Source: Paenibacillus_V sp046244365
Lineage (GTDB): Bacteria; Bacillota; Bacilli; Paenibacillales; NBRC-103111
Length of the DNA: 64,000 bases
Reading direction: 5' to 3'
NCBI RefSeq assembly: GCF_046244365.1
Contig: NZ_CP176395.1
Location: 992,001-1,056,000 of the forward strand
The notes beneath the pieces are model-generated. The model searched no databases, was not told the DNA's origin, and was given only the letters and a program-made list of their open reading frames with translations. Position 1 is the first letter of the stretch; the number at the start of each line of letters is the position of its first letter. This document shows, in pieces, positions 8,650 to 16,994 of the stretch. The position numbers and the translations under genes were made by a program.

Positions 8650-8724
8650 TCACATATTCTGTGGTGTGAATGATTTTTTTTCGGACCTTCTTTTTGAAGG
8701 TCTCTTTTTTATGATTAGGTTCAT
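8650..8724 (-). CDS. possible 24-residue basic peptide
   Basis: An ATG at 8724 is preceded by GGAGG at ideal spacing (7 nt) and followed by 24 sense codons. The peptide is rich in Lys/Arg/Ser (10 of 24 are K or R) and lies 35 bp after the ArsB-like gene. The same DNA read on the plus strand forms two terminator-like hairpins: 8649-8670 with a T tail at 8673-8680, and 8684-8702 with a T tail to 8710. The Lys-rich codons may therefore only be the complement of T runs. Coding status is uncertain. Confidence 0.25.
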   Translation of the reverse strand: MNLIIKKRPSKRRSEKKSFTPQNM

Positions 8725-8759
8725 GTCGCAGCCTCCGGTGCTAGTAGGAATTCCTTGCA

Positions 8760-10091
8760 TTAAAACAACCAAGTGACCCAGTAGGAAAGAATGACCAGCG
8801 TAAAGATGGCGGAAACCGGAATGACGACGGAGGTGACCTTCAAATATTGCCCCCATGTGATTTTCACGCCGCCTTTCTTGATAATGTGCATCCACATCAA
8901 GGTAGCCAGCGTACCGATAGGCAAGAGGAGCGAGCCGACGTCGCTGCCGATGACGCTTGCCAGATAAGAGATTTTCAGCGTTAAGGGATCGAGTCCCATA
9001 TTCATCAAAGTCAGCGTACCGACCATCAAGGCCGGGTGATTGTTGAACAAGTTGGACAAGACGCTCAGCAGCACGCCCATCATCACGCTTGCGTTCAGCA
9101 AGCTGCCCGACATGACCGGCTGGAGGAGATGAATGAGCCATTCCGTCAACCCGATGTTGTTCAAACCGTAAATGATCACGTACATACTGAAGGCGAAGAT
9201 GAGAATATACCAAGGCGTTTTTTTGATCATGTCGGTGGGAGGAACCTTCAAATAGATCCAGCGCCAACCCAGCAATAAAGCGGAGCCGATAACGGCCATG
9301 AGCGAGACGGGGAAATGGATGTAGGAAGCGACGAACAGGCTGACGCGCACGCAGAAGACGAAGATCAAAATATTCCGCATAAACTTGTTGCGATTTTCCG
9401 CTTGATAAGCATCTTTCAGCGGATGGCTCCCCGGCATCAAATTCCATTGCGAGACGGGCGGCAGTTTCTTGGGAAGAACTTTGTAGAAAGTGGCGAACAG
9501 GAGACCCGCAAGCAGCACGAGGCCGAGCGATGCGGGAACGAACATCATGGCGGAGTGCATGTAGAGGTCCATATGAACGATCTTGAGCGCAATCAGATTG
9601 ACGATGTTGCTAACGCCGATCGGCGCGCTGGAGGCCGTTGCGATCAAGGCTCCGGAGAGCAGATACGGTATTTTTTGATGGTTTTTAAGCCCCATGTTCT
9701 GCAGTAAAAGCAGCAGGATCGGCGTGGTGATCAGAATGCTGCCGTCATTGTTGACGAACAGCGTCATAAGAAAGCAGAACAGATTCGTCAGCCAGAACAG
9801 GCGAATGCCGGATCCCTTCGCTTTTTTCGTCAAGATTTCGGCGGCCCAGTAAAAGAACCCGAAGCTCTCGAGCACGATCGCCATGACGATCGTTGCCATA
9901 ATCGTGATGGCGGCTCCGCTTATGGTTTCGGTTATTTGTCCCAAATCGGACATCGTAACGCTGCCGCTGAGAAGAACCAAAAGAGCGCCTGCGGTTGCCG
10001 GTATTGCCTCATTCACGTTCGGACGCCAGAAAATGAACCCGATCGTCAGGAAGAAGGTGCATACCGTAATGATGACCGTTAAATCATGCAT
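8760..10091 (-). CDS. ArsB/NhaD-type ion transporter (arsenical-pump-like membrane protein)
   Basis: This 443-residue polytopic membrane protein has about 11-12 hydrophobic segments and starts at the ATG at 10091, after an AGAGGTT site. The layout and motifs fit the ion-transporter superfamily to which ArsB, NhaD and CitM belong: SGAAITIMATIVMAIVLES in the N-terminal half, LFVNNDGSILITTPI (the conserved Asn-Asp-rich hairpin region), and SSAPIGVSNIVNLIA. B. subtilis homologues are annotated as arsenical pump membrane proteins. No arsR, arsC or arsA lies nearby, so arsenite efflux is only one possibility; Na+/H+ exchange or carboxylate transport also fit. It appears monocistronic, or followed by the possible small peptide. 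Confidence 0.82.
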   Translation of the reverse strand: MHDLTVIITVCTFFLTIGFIFWRPNVNEAIPATAGALLVLLSGSVTMSDLGQITETISGAAITIMATIVMAIVLESFGFFYWAAEILTKKAKGSGIRLFWLTNLFCFLMTLFVNNDGSILITTPILLLLLQNMGLKNHQKIPYLLSGALIATASSAPIGVSNIVNLIALKIVHMDLYMHSAMMFVPASLGLVLLAGLLFATFYKVLPKKLPPVSQWNLMPGSHPLKDAYQAENRNKFMRNILIFVFCVRVSLFVASYIHFPVSLMAVIGSALLLGWRWIYLKVPPTDMIKKTPWYILIFAFSMYVIIYGLNNIGLTEWLIHLLQPVMSGSLLNASVMMGVLLSVLSNLFNNHPALMVGTLTLMNMGLDPLTLKISYLASVIGSDVGSLLLPIGTLATLMWMHIIKKGGVKITWGQYLKVTSVVIPVSAIFTLVILSYWVTWLF

Positions 10092-10439
10092 GTGTTAACC
10101 TCTTTTCCAAGATCGATTTGTGTGCCTCTCTAGTAATCGATTCTACTTGCAAGAGCTTTGATCGATGTTCCCTACTTCTTTTTCATAGATGGCCCCCCTC
10201 GTGACCGTAATCGTTTTTATGTACTGTATTTATACGTACATGGCTTATAACTCGTACTGGTCGATATCCCTAACTCTATGAAAAACCATCTCCTATCATC
10301 TATTGATATTTATCAGGTAGTGACGCTTGACGGTTATTGATAGATGACCATTCCCTTTTTTTTTCGGTAGAATTCCGTGGAAGGAAGAGCGGGGTAGAGC
10401 CGAAAGGAAGGGGTCGACTGATATGGTTTTTCGTTGACA
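10092..10439. promoter_or_regulatory. intergenic region with inverted repeat upstream of the ArsB-like gene
   Basis: This 348-bp stretch has no gene. It should hold the minus-strand promoter of the transporter. A 6-bp inverted repeat, ATGTAC-N11-GTACAT (10219-10241), in an AT-rich context is the only operator-like sequence I see. The right part leads into the decayed phnW and may be remnant promoter DNA. Confidence 0.35.
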
Positions 10440-11298
10440 ATGTATCTGCGGCATCTTGTCCTGACGAACGGCGCCTACGGGCAAAGGCTTGCGCAGATGG
10501 GGAAAGTCCTGAAGATCGAAACCGTCGTGCTCGATAGCGGCGAGGTGGCTCCTCCGGATCTTTCCCAGCTTTGAGGAGACGCTCGAACAGGATCGGGCGA
10601 TCACTCACGTAGCCGTCGTCCACTGCGAAACGACTACGGGCATGCTCAATCCGATCGAACAAGTCAGCGAAATCGTCAAACGGCATCATAAGGTTTTCAT
10701 CGTCGACGCAATGAGCAGCTTCGGCGGAATCCCGATCGATGTGGCGGAGCTCGGCATCGATTTTCTGATCAGCAGCGCGAATAAGTGCATTCAGGGCGTG
10801 CCCGGCTTCGGCTTCGTCATTGCGAGCATCGAGCGGCTGCAGGCCTGCCAAGGCCAGGCGCGTTCGCTTTCGCTCGATTTGTACGATCAGTGGAATCAAA
10901 TGGAGAAAAATGAAGGGAAATGGCGGTTTACATCCCCGACGCATGTCGTGCGGGCGTTCTACGAGGCTTTGCGGGAGTTGGAGGACGAAGGCGGAATTAG
11001 GCGGCGTTACGAGCGGTACAAGGAAAACCAGCGGACGCTCGTACAGGGGATGGAGGAGTTGGGCATTCAGGCGCTGCTTCCGGCTGCCTGCCAGTCGCCG
11101 ATCATTACGTCTTTCCTTTATCCGGAGAGCGGTTTTCATTTTCCTACCTTTTATGCCAAGCTGAAAGCGAGGGGCTTCGTCATTTATCCCGGCAAAATTT
11201 CGCAAGCCGATACGTTCCGGGTAGGCAATATCGGAGAAGTGACGGCTGCCGATATGGAACGGCTCTTGGAGGCGATCCGGCAAGAACGGTTCTGGTAA
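10440..11298 (+). pseudogene. phnW: 2-aminoethylphosphonate-pyruvate transaminase, truncated and frameshifted
   Basis: This is the remnant of a class-V PLP aminotransferase. A first frame from 10440 encodes about 44 residues, including LTNGAYGQRLAQM (a typical PhnW segment), and hits a stop at 10572. The continuation is read one base later (FEETLEQDRAITH, from 10570) and runs to 11298. The second part keeps HCETTTGMLNP, the cofactor-binding VDAMSSFGG, and the PLP lysine in SSANKCIQG. A full PhnW is about 360 residues; roughly the first 80 residues are missing and no start with a ribosome site exists. A working copy would convert 2-aminoethylphosphonate to phosphonoacetaldehyde. No other phosphonate genes are near, consistent with decay of a former pathway. 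Confidence 0.85.
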
Positions 11299-11318
11299 AC
11301 AGGCGGCATGGAATAAGA

Positions 11319-11359
11319 GGGGCGGCGGCTATTCCCGGTTAGGAGGCCGTCGTTTTTTG
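11319..11359 (+). terminator. terminator-like hairpin after phnW remnant
   Basis: CGGCGGC pairs with GCCGTCG (one G-U pair), followed by TTTTTTGTTTT on the plus strand. Confidence 0.6.
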
Positions 11360-11426
11360 TTTTCCAGGAAATGCCGCGAGGTTATTCCTGCGGATGCAGG
11401 CGCCCGCCCGTTTCGAGGGGATACCG

Positions 11427-12551
11427 CTATTGTCCGGGCTCCGGGTTTCGCGGCCTGTCCTTGCGGCTCCCCCGCAAGGCCCCGGCTAAGAGAAGCAGGA
11501 CCGGCAGAAACAAACCGTACGAAATCGTATAGGGCACCCATGACTTTACATCCCAGGTTTGGGCGTACACAATGCTCGGATAGATGAAATGAGACAAGGT
11601 GATGAGCGCGAGTCCGAGCGGCATGACAATCGTCCGGTAATCGTTCAGCTTGAATGCCTGGGCAATCCCGTAAACGGCCGAATAATAATAGATGCACGTT
11701 TTATAGAACATGCCGGTAAACCAAATTCCCGCAACGACGGCCTCGAACCGCTGGAGGAAATCGAATACTCGGATTTTCCCGGCCAGCATAAACGATACGT
11801 AGGTCGTTTGCGCCGTTATATCGGCCCGCAGGACCAAAATATCGAGCATCACGATCAAGATCATGACCGTCCCTCCCGTAAGCGTTGCTGTCCAAAAGGA
11901 TGTTTTCGCTTTAACCGGATTCGCCAGCTGGCTCGGAAAGATCATCAAAAGCACGATAAGCGGCAAGTAAGAGAAGCTGGTATAGGAGAGAGACGCTTTC
12001 AGGTGCGGTTTGATTCCCGTTTCCAGCACAGGACGCATGTTGTCGAAATCGATTTGCGGGAGTGTAAAGATGACCAGGATGAAAAATAGAACGACGACGA
12101 TTGGAAACGCAAGCTCGGCGGAACGCCCGAGCGATTCGATGCCAAGTCGGGTTCCGATGACGACGATGGCGCCGAACAAAATATTGACGGCTTTGATCGG
12201 CGTCTCCGGCATGAGCTCCGTTGTCACGAAATTACCGACCCCCCAAATAACGGTGGCGGCGGCGATAATGCCGAAGCTGGCAAAAGAGAGCGAGACGATC
12301 GTGCCGAGCCACTTGCCCAACACTTCCAGGCTGATTTCGACAAGCGTCAGCCGGGGATACCGCATAGCAAGGGCTATATAGAGCAGCAGCAGGAGCGCGC
12401 CTTCCGCCATTCCGACGATCACGGTTATCCAGGCGTCCTGTTTGGCTTCAGCTGCCAAACCTGAAGGCGTGATCAGGATCGAGGTTCCGACCGTGAACAG
12501 GATGACCAGTATCATAAACTGCCTCGCGCTTATTTTCTCATTGCGATTCAT
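11427..12551 (-). CDS. spore germinant receptor B subunit (second copy)
   Basis: This 374-residue GerAB/GerKB-family permease has about 10 membrane helices of the APC fold. It is the last gene of the germination operon. The ATG at 12551 follows GGCGGGA by a few bases and lies 15 bp after the stop of the first B gene. It opens NEKISARQFMILVILFTVGT, a family signature (K-I-S-x-x-Q). It is clearly paralogous to the gene just upstream, sharing LAAEAKQDAWI, ELMPETPI and VVIGTRLGIES. In receptors of this class the B subunit binds the germinant in the inner spore membrane. Two B subunits with one A and C suggest that alternative receptors assemble from one operon. Confidence 0.9.
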   Translation of the reverse strand: MNRNEKISARQFMILVILFTVGTSILITPSGLAAEAKQDAWITVIVGMAEGALLLLLYIALAMRYPRLTLVEISLEVLGKWLGTIVSLSFASFGIIAAATVIWGVGNFVTTELMPETPIKAVNILFGAIVVIGTRLGIESLGRSAELAFPIVVVLFFILVIFTLPQIDFDNMRPVLETGIKPHLKASLSYTSFSYLPLIVLLMIFPSQLANPVKAKTSFWTATLTGGTVMILIVMLDILVLRADITAQTTYVSFMLAGKIRVFDFLQRFEAVVAGIWFTGMFYKTCIYYYSAVYGIAQAFKLNDYRTIVMPLGLALITLSHFIYPSIVYAQTWDVKSWVPYTISYGLFLPVLLLLAGALRGSRKDRPRNPEPGQ

Positions 12552-12566
12552 TGCATCCCGCCTGCC

Positions 12567-13661
12567 TTATGATTGTCCGGATTTTTTGCGCAGCATAGCC
12601 ACGAACAGGAAGAGTACAGGGAAAAAGAGGCCGTACGTTAGCGTATAAGGCGTCCAGAACAGGGAGACGAACGTATCGAAGTAAGGCTTATTCGGCACGA
12701 ATATAATGGCAAGGTTGTACATGACGATAGCAAGCGGCAGCGTCAAGAATCGGTAGTTGGCCAGTCGGAACAAATGGGCGACACCTAACGATGCGGCATA
12801 GAAGCATACTGTAATTTTCGTGTAAATCGTCATGAACCAGAGGAAGGCGACGATGACCTCGATCCGTTCGAAAAAGTTGCCCACGCTTATTTTTTGAGCC
12901 AGCGCATAGCTCGGATACCCGTACATCGCGGTTAAGTCGTGGCCAAGCACAAGGATGCATACAGCCGTGAGCACGGTCAATAGGAATAGACCGGTCAAGA
13001 TGCCGAACGTAAACGCTTTTGCCGCTTTGCGGGGCTGGTTGACATAAGGAAAAAGCATCAGAAGAATGACGGCTTCCTCTAGTACGCCTAAGATTCTCAA
13101 GTTGCCGCTCATGATCGGCTTCACGCCTTCTTCGAAGACGGGCCGAATATGCCTGATCTCGATCTGGGGCCAAATAAAGAGGATCAGGATGCAAAAGAGC
13201 AAAATCACCAATGGAAACAACAGCTCGGACGACCGGCTGATCGTTTCCGCTCCAAGCCTTGTCCCGATGACGATGCTTACCGTAAAAAGGATCAGAATCG
13301 ATTCGATCGGCGTTTCCGGCATGATTTGCGTCGTCATAAAGTCCCCGAGCTCTCTCAGGATAATGGAGGCGTCGAAGAGAAAGAAGATGACGTAGAGGAG
13401 GGCTATCGGCCAGCCAAGCACTCTGCCGAGAATCACTCCGCCGTATTGGGTAATCGCTTGCCGGGGAAATCGTCCGGCAAGCGCCATGAACAGCAGGGCT
13501 GCAAGCAGCCCTTCTCCCAAGCAAAACGCCGCGCCGATCCATGCATCCTGCTTGGCCTCCGCAGCCAGCCAGTTGGGAACGTACAGGATCCAGTCCCCGA
13601 CGGTAAAGAGAGTCACGATAATCATGTATTGGCGCGGGCTGATTTTCCCGTTATCAAGCAT
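12567..13661 (-). CDS. spore germinant receptor B subunit (first copy)
   Basis: This is a 364-residue GerAB/GerKB-family protein with about 10 membrane helices. The ATG at 13661 gives MLDNGKISPRQYM, aligned with the start of its paralogue, and an AGGTGAG site is just upstream; a GTG at 13670 is the alternative. Shared family segments include LAAEAKQDAWIG, IMPETPIES and VIGTRLGAE. It is the fourth gene in the order A-C-D-B-B, with a 45-bp gap after the small gene. The ligand-contacting central helices differ substantially from the second copy, consistent with different germinants. Expression would be expected in the forespore, but no convincing sigma-G promoter was located. Confidence 0.9.
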   Translation of the reverse strand: MLDNGKISPRQYMIIVTLFTVGDWILYVPNWLAAEAKQDAWIGAAFCLGEGLLAALLFMALAGRFPRQAITQYGGVILGRVLGWPIALLYVIFFLFDASIILRELGDFMTTQIMPETPIESILILFTVSIVIGTRLGAETISRSSELLFPLVILLFCILILFIWPQIEIRHIRPVFEEGVKPIMSGNLRILGVLEEAVILLMLFPYVNQPRKAAKAFTFGILTGLFLLTVLTAVCILVLGHDLTAMYGYPSYALAQKISVGNFFERIEVIVAFLWFMTIYTKITVCFYAASLGVAHLFRLANYRFLTLPLAIVMYNLAIIFVPNKPYFDTFVSLFWTPYTLTYGLFFPVLFLFVAMLRKKSGQS

Positions 13662-13706
13662 CTTGCTCACCTACTTTATCCTTATGGAGCATGGATTCCC
13701 CCGACA

Positions 13707-13940
13707 TTACTTTAGCGGCTTGTAAATCAGGTCGCTTAGCGGTTTGTATACGATCGAAATCCAATCCAGCGGATTCGGGATCTTAACCTGAAGCGCATCC
13801 GCGACGGTCAGTCCCGCACCGAATACGAGCAATGCCCAGAAGATCCACAGTTCCTTTTTACGCTTCTGTTTCCGCAGCGAAGGAACCTCGACCGCGACGA
13901 TCCCGACGCAGATCACGATAATCGATATGATCGGCCACAT
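13707..13940 (-). CDS. small two-helix membrane protein in ger operon (D-subunit-like)
   Basis: This is a 77-residue protein with a GAGGAGCGG site before the ATG at 13940. It has two hydrophobic helices at about residues 2-20 (PIISIIVICVGIVAVEV) and 31-51 (LWIFWALLVFGAGLTVADAL), separated by a short strongly basic loop (RKQKRKKE), and then a tail with a YKPL duplication. Small two-helix proteins encoded inside germinant-receptor operons have been described in Bacillus as D subunits that modulate receptor activity. Size, topology and position fit that class. Assignment is by context rather than by a strong sequence motif. Confidence 0.65.
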   Translation of the reverse strand: MWPIISIIVICVGIVAVEVPSLRKQKRKKELWIFWALLVFGAGLTVADALQVKIPNPLDWISIVYKPLSDLIYKPLK

Positions 13941-13953
13941 GTCGATCCGCTCC

Positions 13954-15159
13954 TCAGTCGTTTTTCATTTCCTGGATGAACGATTTCCCGATCTTGCCCG
14001 TACGGCGAAGCTTCACATCGATCTTCGGATTGATTTTCACCTTCGTGAATTCCTGATCCCAATCCTTCTTGACCGTTTTCCAGCGTTTGGGCTGATCGCG
14101 GTGCATCGCTTCCCCGAAACCGAAGATGTCCGACTTGTATTGGCTTTGAACCTTGTGTACGACCGATTCCACATATTTCTGTATCCGCTGCTCCGTTCTT
14201 TTCTCCAATTCATAGAGGGCCTTCGTTTGGGATAAGTCGATTTTGCACTCGACCTCGCTTACGTTTCCTTCGAGATGGATGACGATGTCGATCTCCGGGG
14301 TATCGCCGACATATTTCCCCTTCAATTTCGTTTTGGCGCGCAGCAGCTCGATGACAAGCTTTCCACCATCCGGACAAGTGACGTCTCCGACGGATTGGCT
14401 CACATTATCGATAACGAAGCTATAGCCTCTGCTTTCGCCCTCGTTCAACCAGCCGACCAGCCGATCTTCTTTAAAGACGCCGATGGAAGTATATTTGAGC
14501 AAGGCTTCGGGACGGATCACTTTGATATTTTCGTCTTTACCCGCTTTTTGCTTGTCTCCGTTAATCTCAAGGCCCGATAAGGCAGGCTGTTTGCCGTCGC
14601 TTATCAAAGCCGAGATAAGAGCATCCAAATGGACGCCGACCGAGGGAGACCAATATTTTTGCGACACTTCCAGCCCTCTGTACAATTTCTCCGCCGGCAC
14701 TTTTTCAAGCGTGGTAAAAGTGCTCAGTATATTGACGGCTTTCGTTCCTTTCGCCACCGCGACGTAGAAATCCGGACGAAGCTCATGATCTCGGAGCAGC
14801 AGGTCCAGAACGTTGCGAATGCCTTCTTTGGCGAGCTCCTCCCCGATCACGAATATCCGGATATGGGCAAAATACAGCTTTCGCGGGGAGACGGTCGTCA
14901 ATTTGCGAATGCCTTCATGGATCGTATCCGTTTCCGTGGCGAAGGTCGTAACCGGCGTACCGCCGCCGCCTTGTCCCTCCTGGTTCGCCATTTGGCCGGG
15001 ATTCAATATTTGGGCGGAAAGCAGGTAGCGGTCTCCCGCCTTGTCGACGGCAAGCCCCGTAACGATCGCGATATCGTTCATTTCCTTTCGGCTCCAGCAG
15101 CCCGCTGAAAGCGCACAGATGATAACCAGAACGCACAAAGCCGTCGTTTTACGCATCAT
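13954..15159 (-). CDS. Ger(x)C family germination lipoprotein (C subunit)
   Basis: This 401-residue lipoprotein starts at the ATG at 15159 (ATGATG), 23 bp after the A-subunit stop. The same frame stays open far upstream, but that part is only the A gene read out of frame. Residues 1-21 form a signal peptide with lipobox LSAGC, so the mature protein is acylated. The mature N-terminus, CWSRKEMNDIAIVTGLAVDK, is the hallmark of Ger(x)C proteins. The rest fits the three-domain GerBC fold, ending with a helical C-terminal domain (ELEKRTEQRIQKYVESV). It acts on the outer face of the inner spore membrane with the A and B subunits and is needed for nutrient-triggered germination. Confidence 0.93.
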   Translation of the reverse strand: MMRKTTALCVLVIICALSAGCWSRKEMNDIAIVTGLAVDKAGDRYLLSAQILNPGQMANQEGQGGGGTPVTTFATETDTIHEGIRKLTTVSPRKLYFAHIRIFVIGEELAKEGIRNVLDLLLRDHELRPDFYVAVAKGTKAVNILSTFTTLEKVPAEKLYRGLEVSQKYWSPSVGVHLDALISALISDGKQPALSGLEINGDKQKAGKDENIKVIRPEALLKYTSIGVFKEDRLVGWLNEGESRGYSFVIDNVSQSVGDVTCPDGGKLVIELLRAKTKLKGKYVGDTPEIDIVIHLEGNVSEVECKIDLSQTKALYELEKRTEQRIQKYVESVVHKVQSQYKSDIFGFGEAMHRDQPKRWKTVKKDWDQEFTKVKINPKIDVKLRRTGKIGKSFIQEMKND

Positions 15160-15182
15160 GACACACCACCAGACCGGTAAAA

Positions 15183-16787
15183 TTACTTGGATTCCCCGTC
15201 CGGTTCGGGTGGACGCGTTTGCTGCCGGACGACATTGTTTTGACTGATTAATCGGGGGCGCGTACGCATCGCCCATAACGGCAGCCGGAATATCGTATCC
15301 TTCTGGTCGGCGGCGATCATGGGAGCGAGCGGGGCCATATAAGGAATCCCGAAGGAACGCAGGCTGCACAAATGCAGGTTGAGCACGATCAGGCCGACAA
15401 AAATGCCGAATAATCCGAAGCTTGCGGCGAATCCCATGAGCAGGAAGCGAAGGATGCGAACCGGAATCGATATGGCGAACGAAGGCAGAATAAAACTGGC
15501 AATCGCCGTAATGGATACGACGATGACCATCGCCGAAGAAACGAAACCGGCCCGAACGGCCGCTTCGCCAAGCACGAGTGCGCCGACGATCGAAATGGCG
15601 GGTCCTACCGCCCGCGGCATCCGGATTCCCGCTTCTCGCAGCAGCTCGAACGTAAATTCCATCAGGAACGCTTCCACCGCGGCGGGAAACGGAACCCTCT
15701 CCCTTTGTGCGGCGATGCTCGTCATCAGCGTTGTCGGCAGCATCTCCTGATGAAACGTCGTGACCGAAATGTATATGGATGGGGCAAGAAGCGTAATGAA
15801 AAAGGCAATGATGCGCAAAAAGCGGAGAAGTCCGAAATCGGATCTCTGGTAATAGTCTTCGGGCGATTGCAAAAATTGCGTAAATACGACCGGTACCAAA
15901 AGGACGACAGGGGTTCCGTCGACGAGTATGGCGATGCGGCCTTCGAGCAGATTGGCGGCGACCGCGTCGGGCCGTTCCGTGTTGTAGATCGTGGGAAAAG
16001 GAGTGATCGTCTCGTCCTGGATCAGTTCCTCGATGTTGCCGCTCTCGAAGATGCCGTCGATATCGATCCGCTTCAGTCTGGCGCGAACCTCTTCGACGAT
16101 TTTGTCGCTGGCGATGCCTTTCACATACATGACCGCCACTTTGGTCTGCGTCACCCGGCCGATCGTTATCGTTTCCAGCCATAGCTTGGGGTTGTTGATT
16201 TTCCGCCGGATCAGCGAGGTGTTCGTGCGCAAGTTCTCCGAGAACGCTTCGCGGGGCCCGCGAACGACCGTCTGCACGGACGCTTCTTGGACTCCGCGGT
16301 CTTCAAAGCCTTTCGTTCCGGCAATGAAACCGTACTCGAAGCCGTCGACCAGGATGACGGTGTCCCCTGACAGGACAGCGGCGAATAAGGACTTATAATC
16401 TTGAACCTCCTTAAGATCGCCTAGCGTTAGGATAAATTCCTTCAGCAATGTCATCGTATTCCCCGAGGGAACGGCGTTACGGGAAAGATCGGCTTCCCTC
16501 GACTGAAGCATGACCGAATCCATGAACCGGTTGATGATCTCTTTATCCGCCATTCCTTCCGTGTAAACAATACCGGCCTTGATGCTTCCGGAAATGCCGA
16601 TGCGAATTTCCCTGACGACCAGATCCGAGCTAAAGCCGAGCGTTTCTTTTATGGTTTGCAAGTTTGGCTGCAGGTCTGGAAGCAGCGGTGTTTCCGTCCC
16701 TGCGGCATGCTCCTCCGGCTTGCCGGTCTTCGTGCCGGTTGATGGACGTAGAAATTTTTTTTGCAGCAGACGCGTAAGCTTGCCCAT
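15183..16787 (-). CDS. spore germination protein A subunit (GerA family)
   Basis: This is a 534-residue A subunit and first gene of the operon, with AAGGAGA ahead of the ATG at 16787. The N-terminal half (about 1-260) is the soluble domain with LKEVQDYKSLFAAVLSGDTV and the FSENLRTNTSLIRRKI segment that typifies the family. The C-terminal half has about five membrane helices, including DGTPVVLLVPVVFTQFL and a conserved proline-rich region near RMPRAVGPAISIVGALVLGE. A subunits form an oligomeric ion channel in the inner spore membrane that opens on nutrient binding. The polar C-terminus is cytoplasmic. Gene order A-C-(small)-B-B differs from the textbook A-B-C order. Confidence 0.94.
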   Translation of the reverse strand: MGKLTRLLQKKFLRPSTGTKTGKPEEHAAGTETPLLPDLQPNLQTIKETLGFSSDLVVREIRIGISGSIKAGIVYTEGMADKEIINRFMDSVMLQSREADLSRNAVPSGNTMTLLKEFILTLGDLKEVQDYKSLFAAVLSGDTVILVDGFEYGFIAGTKGFEDRGVQEASVQTVVRGPREAFSENLRTNTSLIRRKINNPKLWLETITIGRVTQTKVAVMYVKGIASDKIVEEVRARLKRIDIDGIFESGNIEELIQDETITPFPTIYNTERPDAVAANLLEGRIAILVDGTPVVLLVPVVFTQFLQSPEDYYQRSDFGLLRFLRIIAFFITLLAPSIYISVTTFHQEMLPTTLMTSIAAQRERVPFPAAVEAFLMEFTFELLREAGIRMPRAVGPAISIVGALVLGEAAVRAGFVSSAMVIVVSITAIASFILPSFAISIPVRILRFLLMGFAASFGLFGIFVGLIVLNLHLCSLRSFGIPYMAPLAPMIAADQKDTIFRLPLWAMRTRPRLISQNNVVRQQTRPPEPDGESK

Positions 16788-16994
16788 CGTTCTGTCTCCT
16801 TACATCCCGGATTTCCATTGTTAGCGTTTGTTCGGAGGTGGAATTTTATACCGGGGCTGGATATTCCTTTAGATTTCTATAGATTAACTTAAGGAATTCT
16901 TTACGTTTACTTTTCGAATGCTTAAACGTTGTCCGGTATAGTGGTTCAAGCGGAAGGAAGTTCCGCAAGCCCATTAGCGAAGAGGTCGTTCAAG

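Noticed and set aside
8725..9447. Minus-strand frame that would extend the small basic peptide upstream
   Set aside because: It overlaps the ArsB-like transporter in another frame and lacks a start with a ribosome site.
15160..16182. N-terminal extension of the GerC frame giving a 742-codon protein
   Set aside because: The extension is an out-of-frame reading of the GerA gene. The lipobox signal peptide at 15159 marks the real start.
16788..16994. Sigma-G-type promoters between gerA and the carboxypeptidase gene
   Set aside because: GAATA and GGTATAAAAT-like pieces exist, but spacing and match to the sigma-G consensus are too weak to claim.
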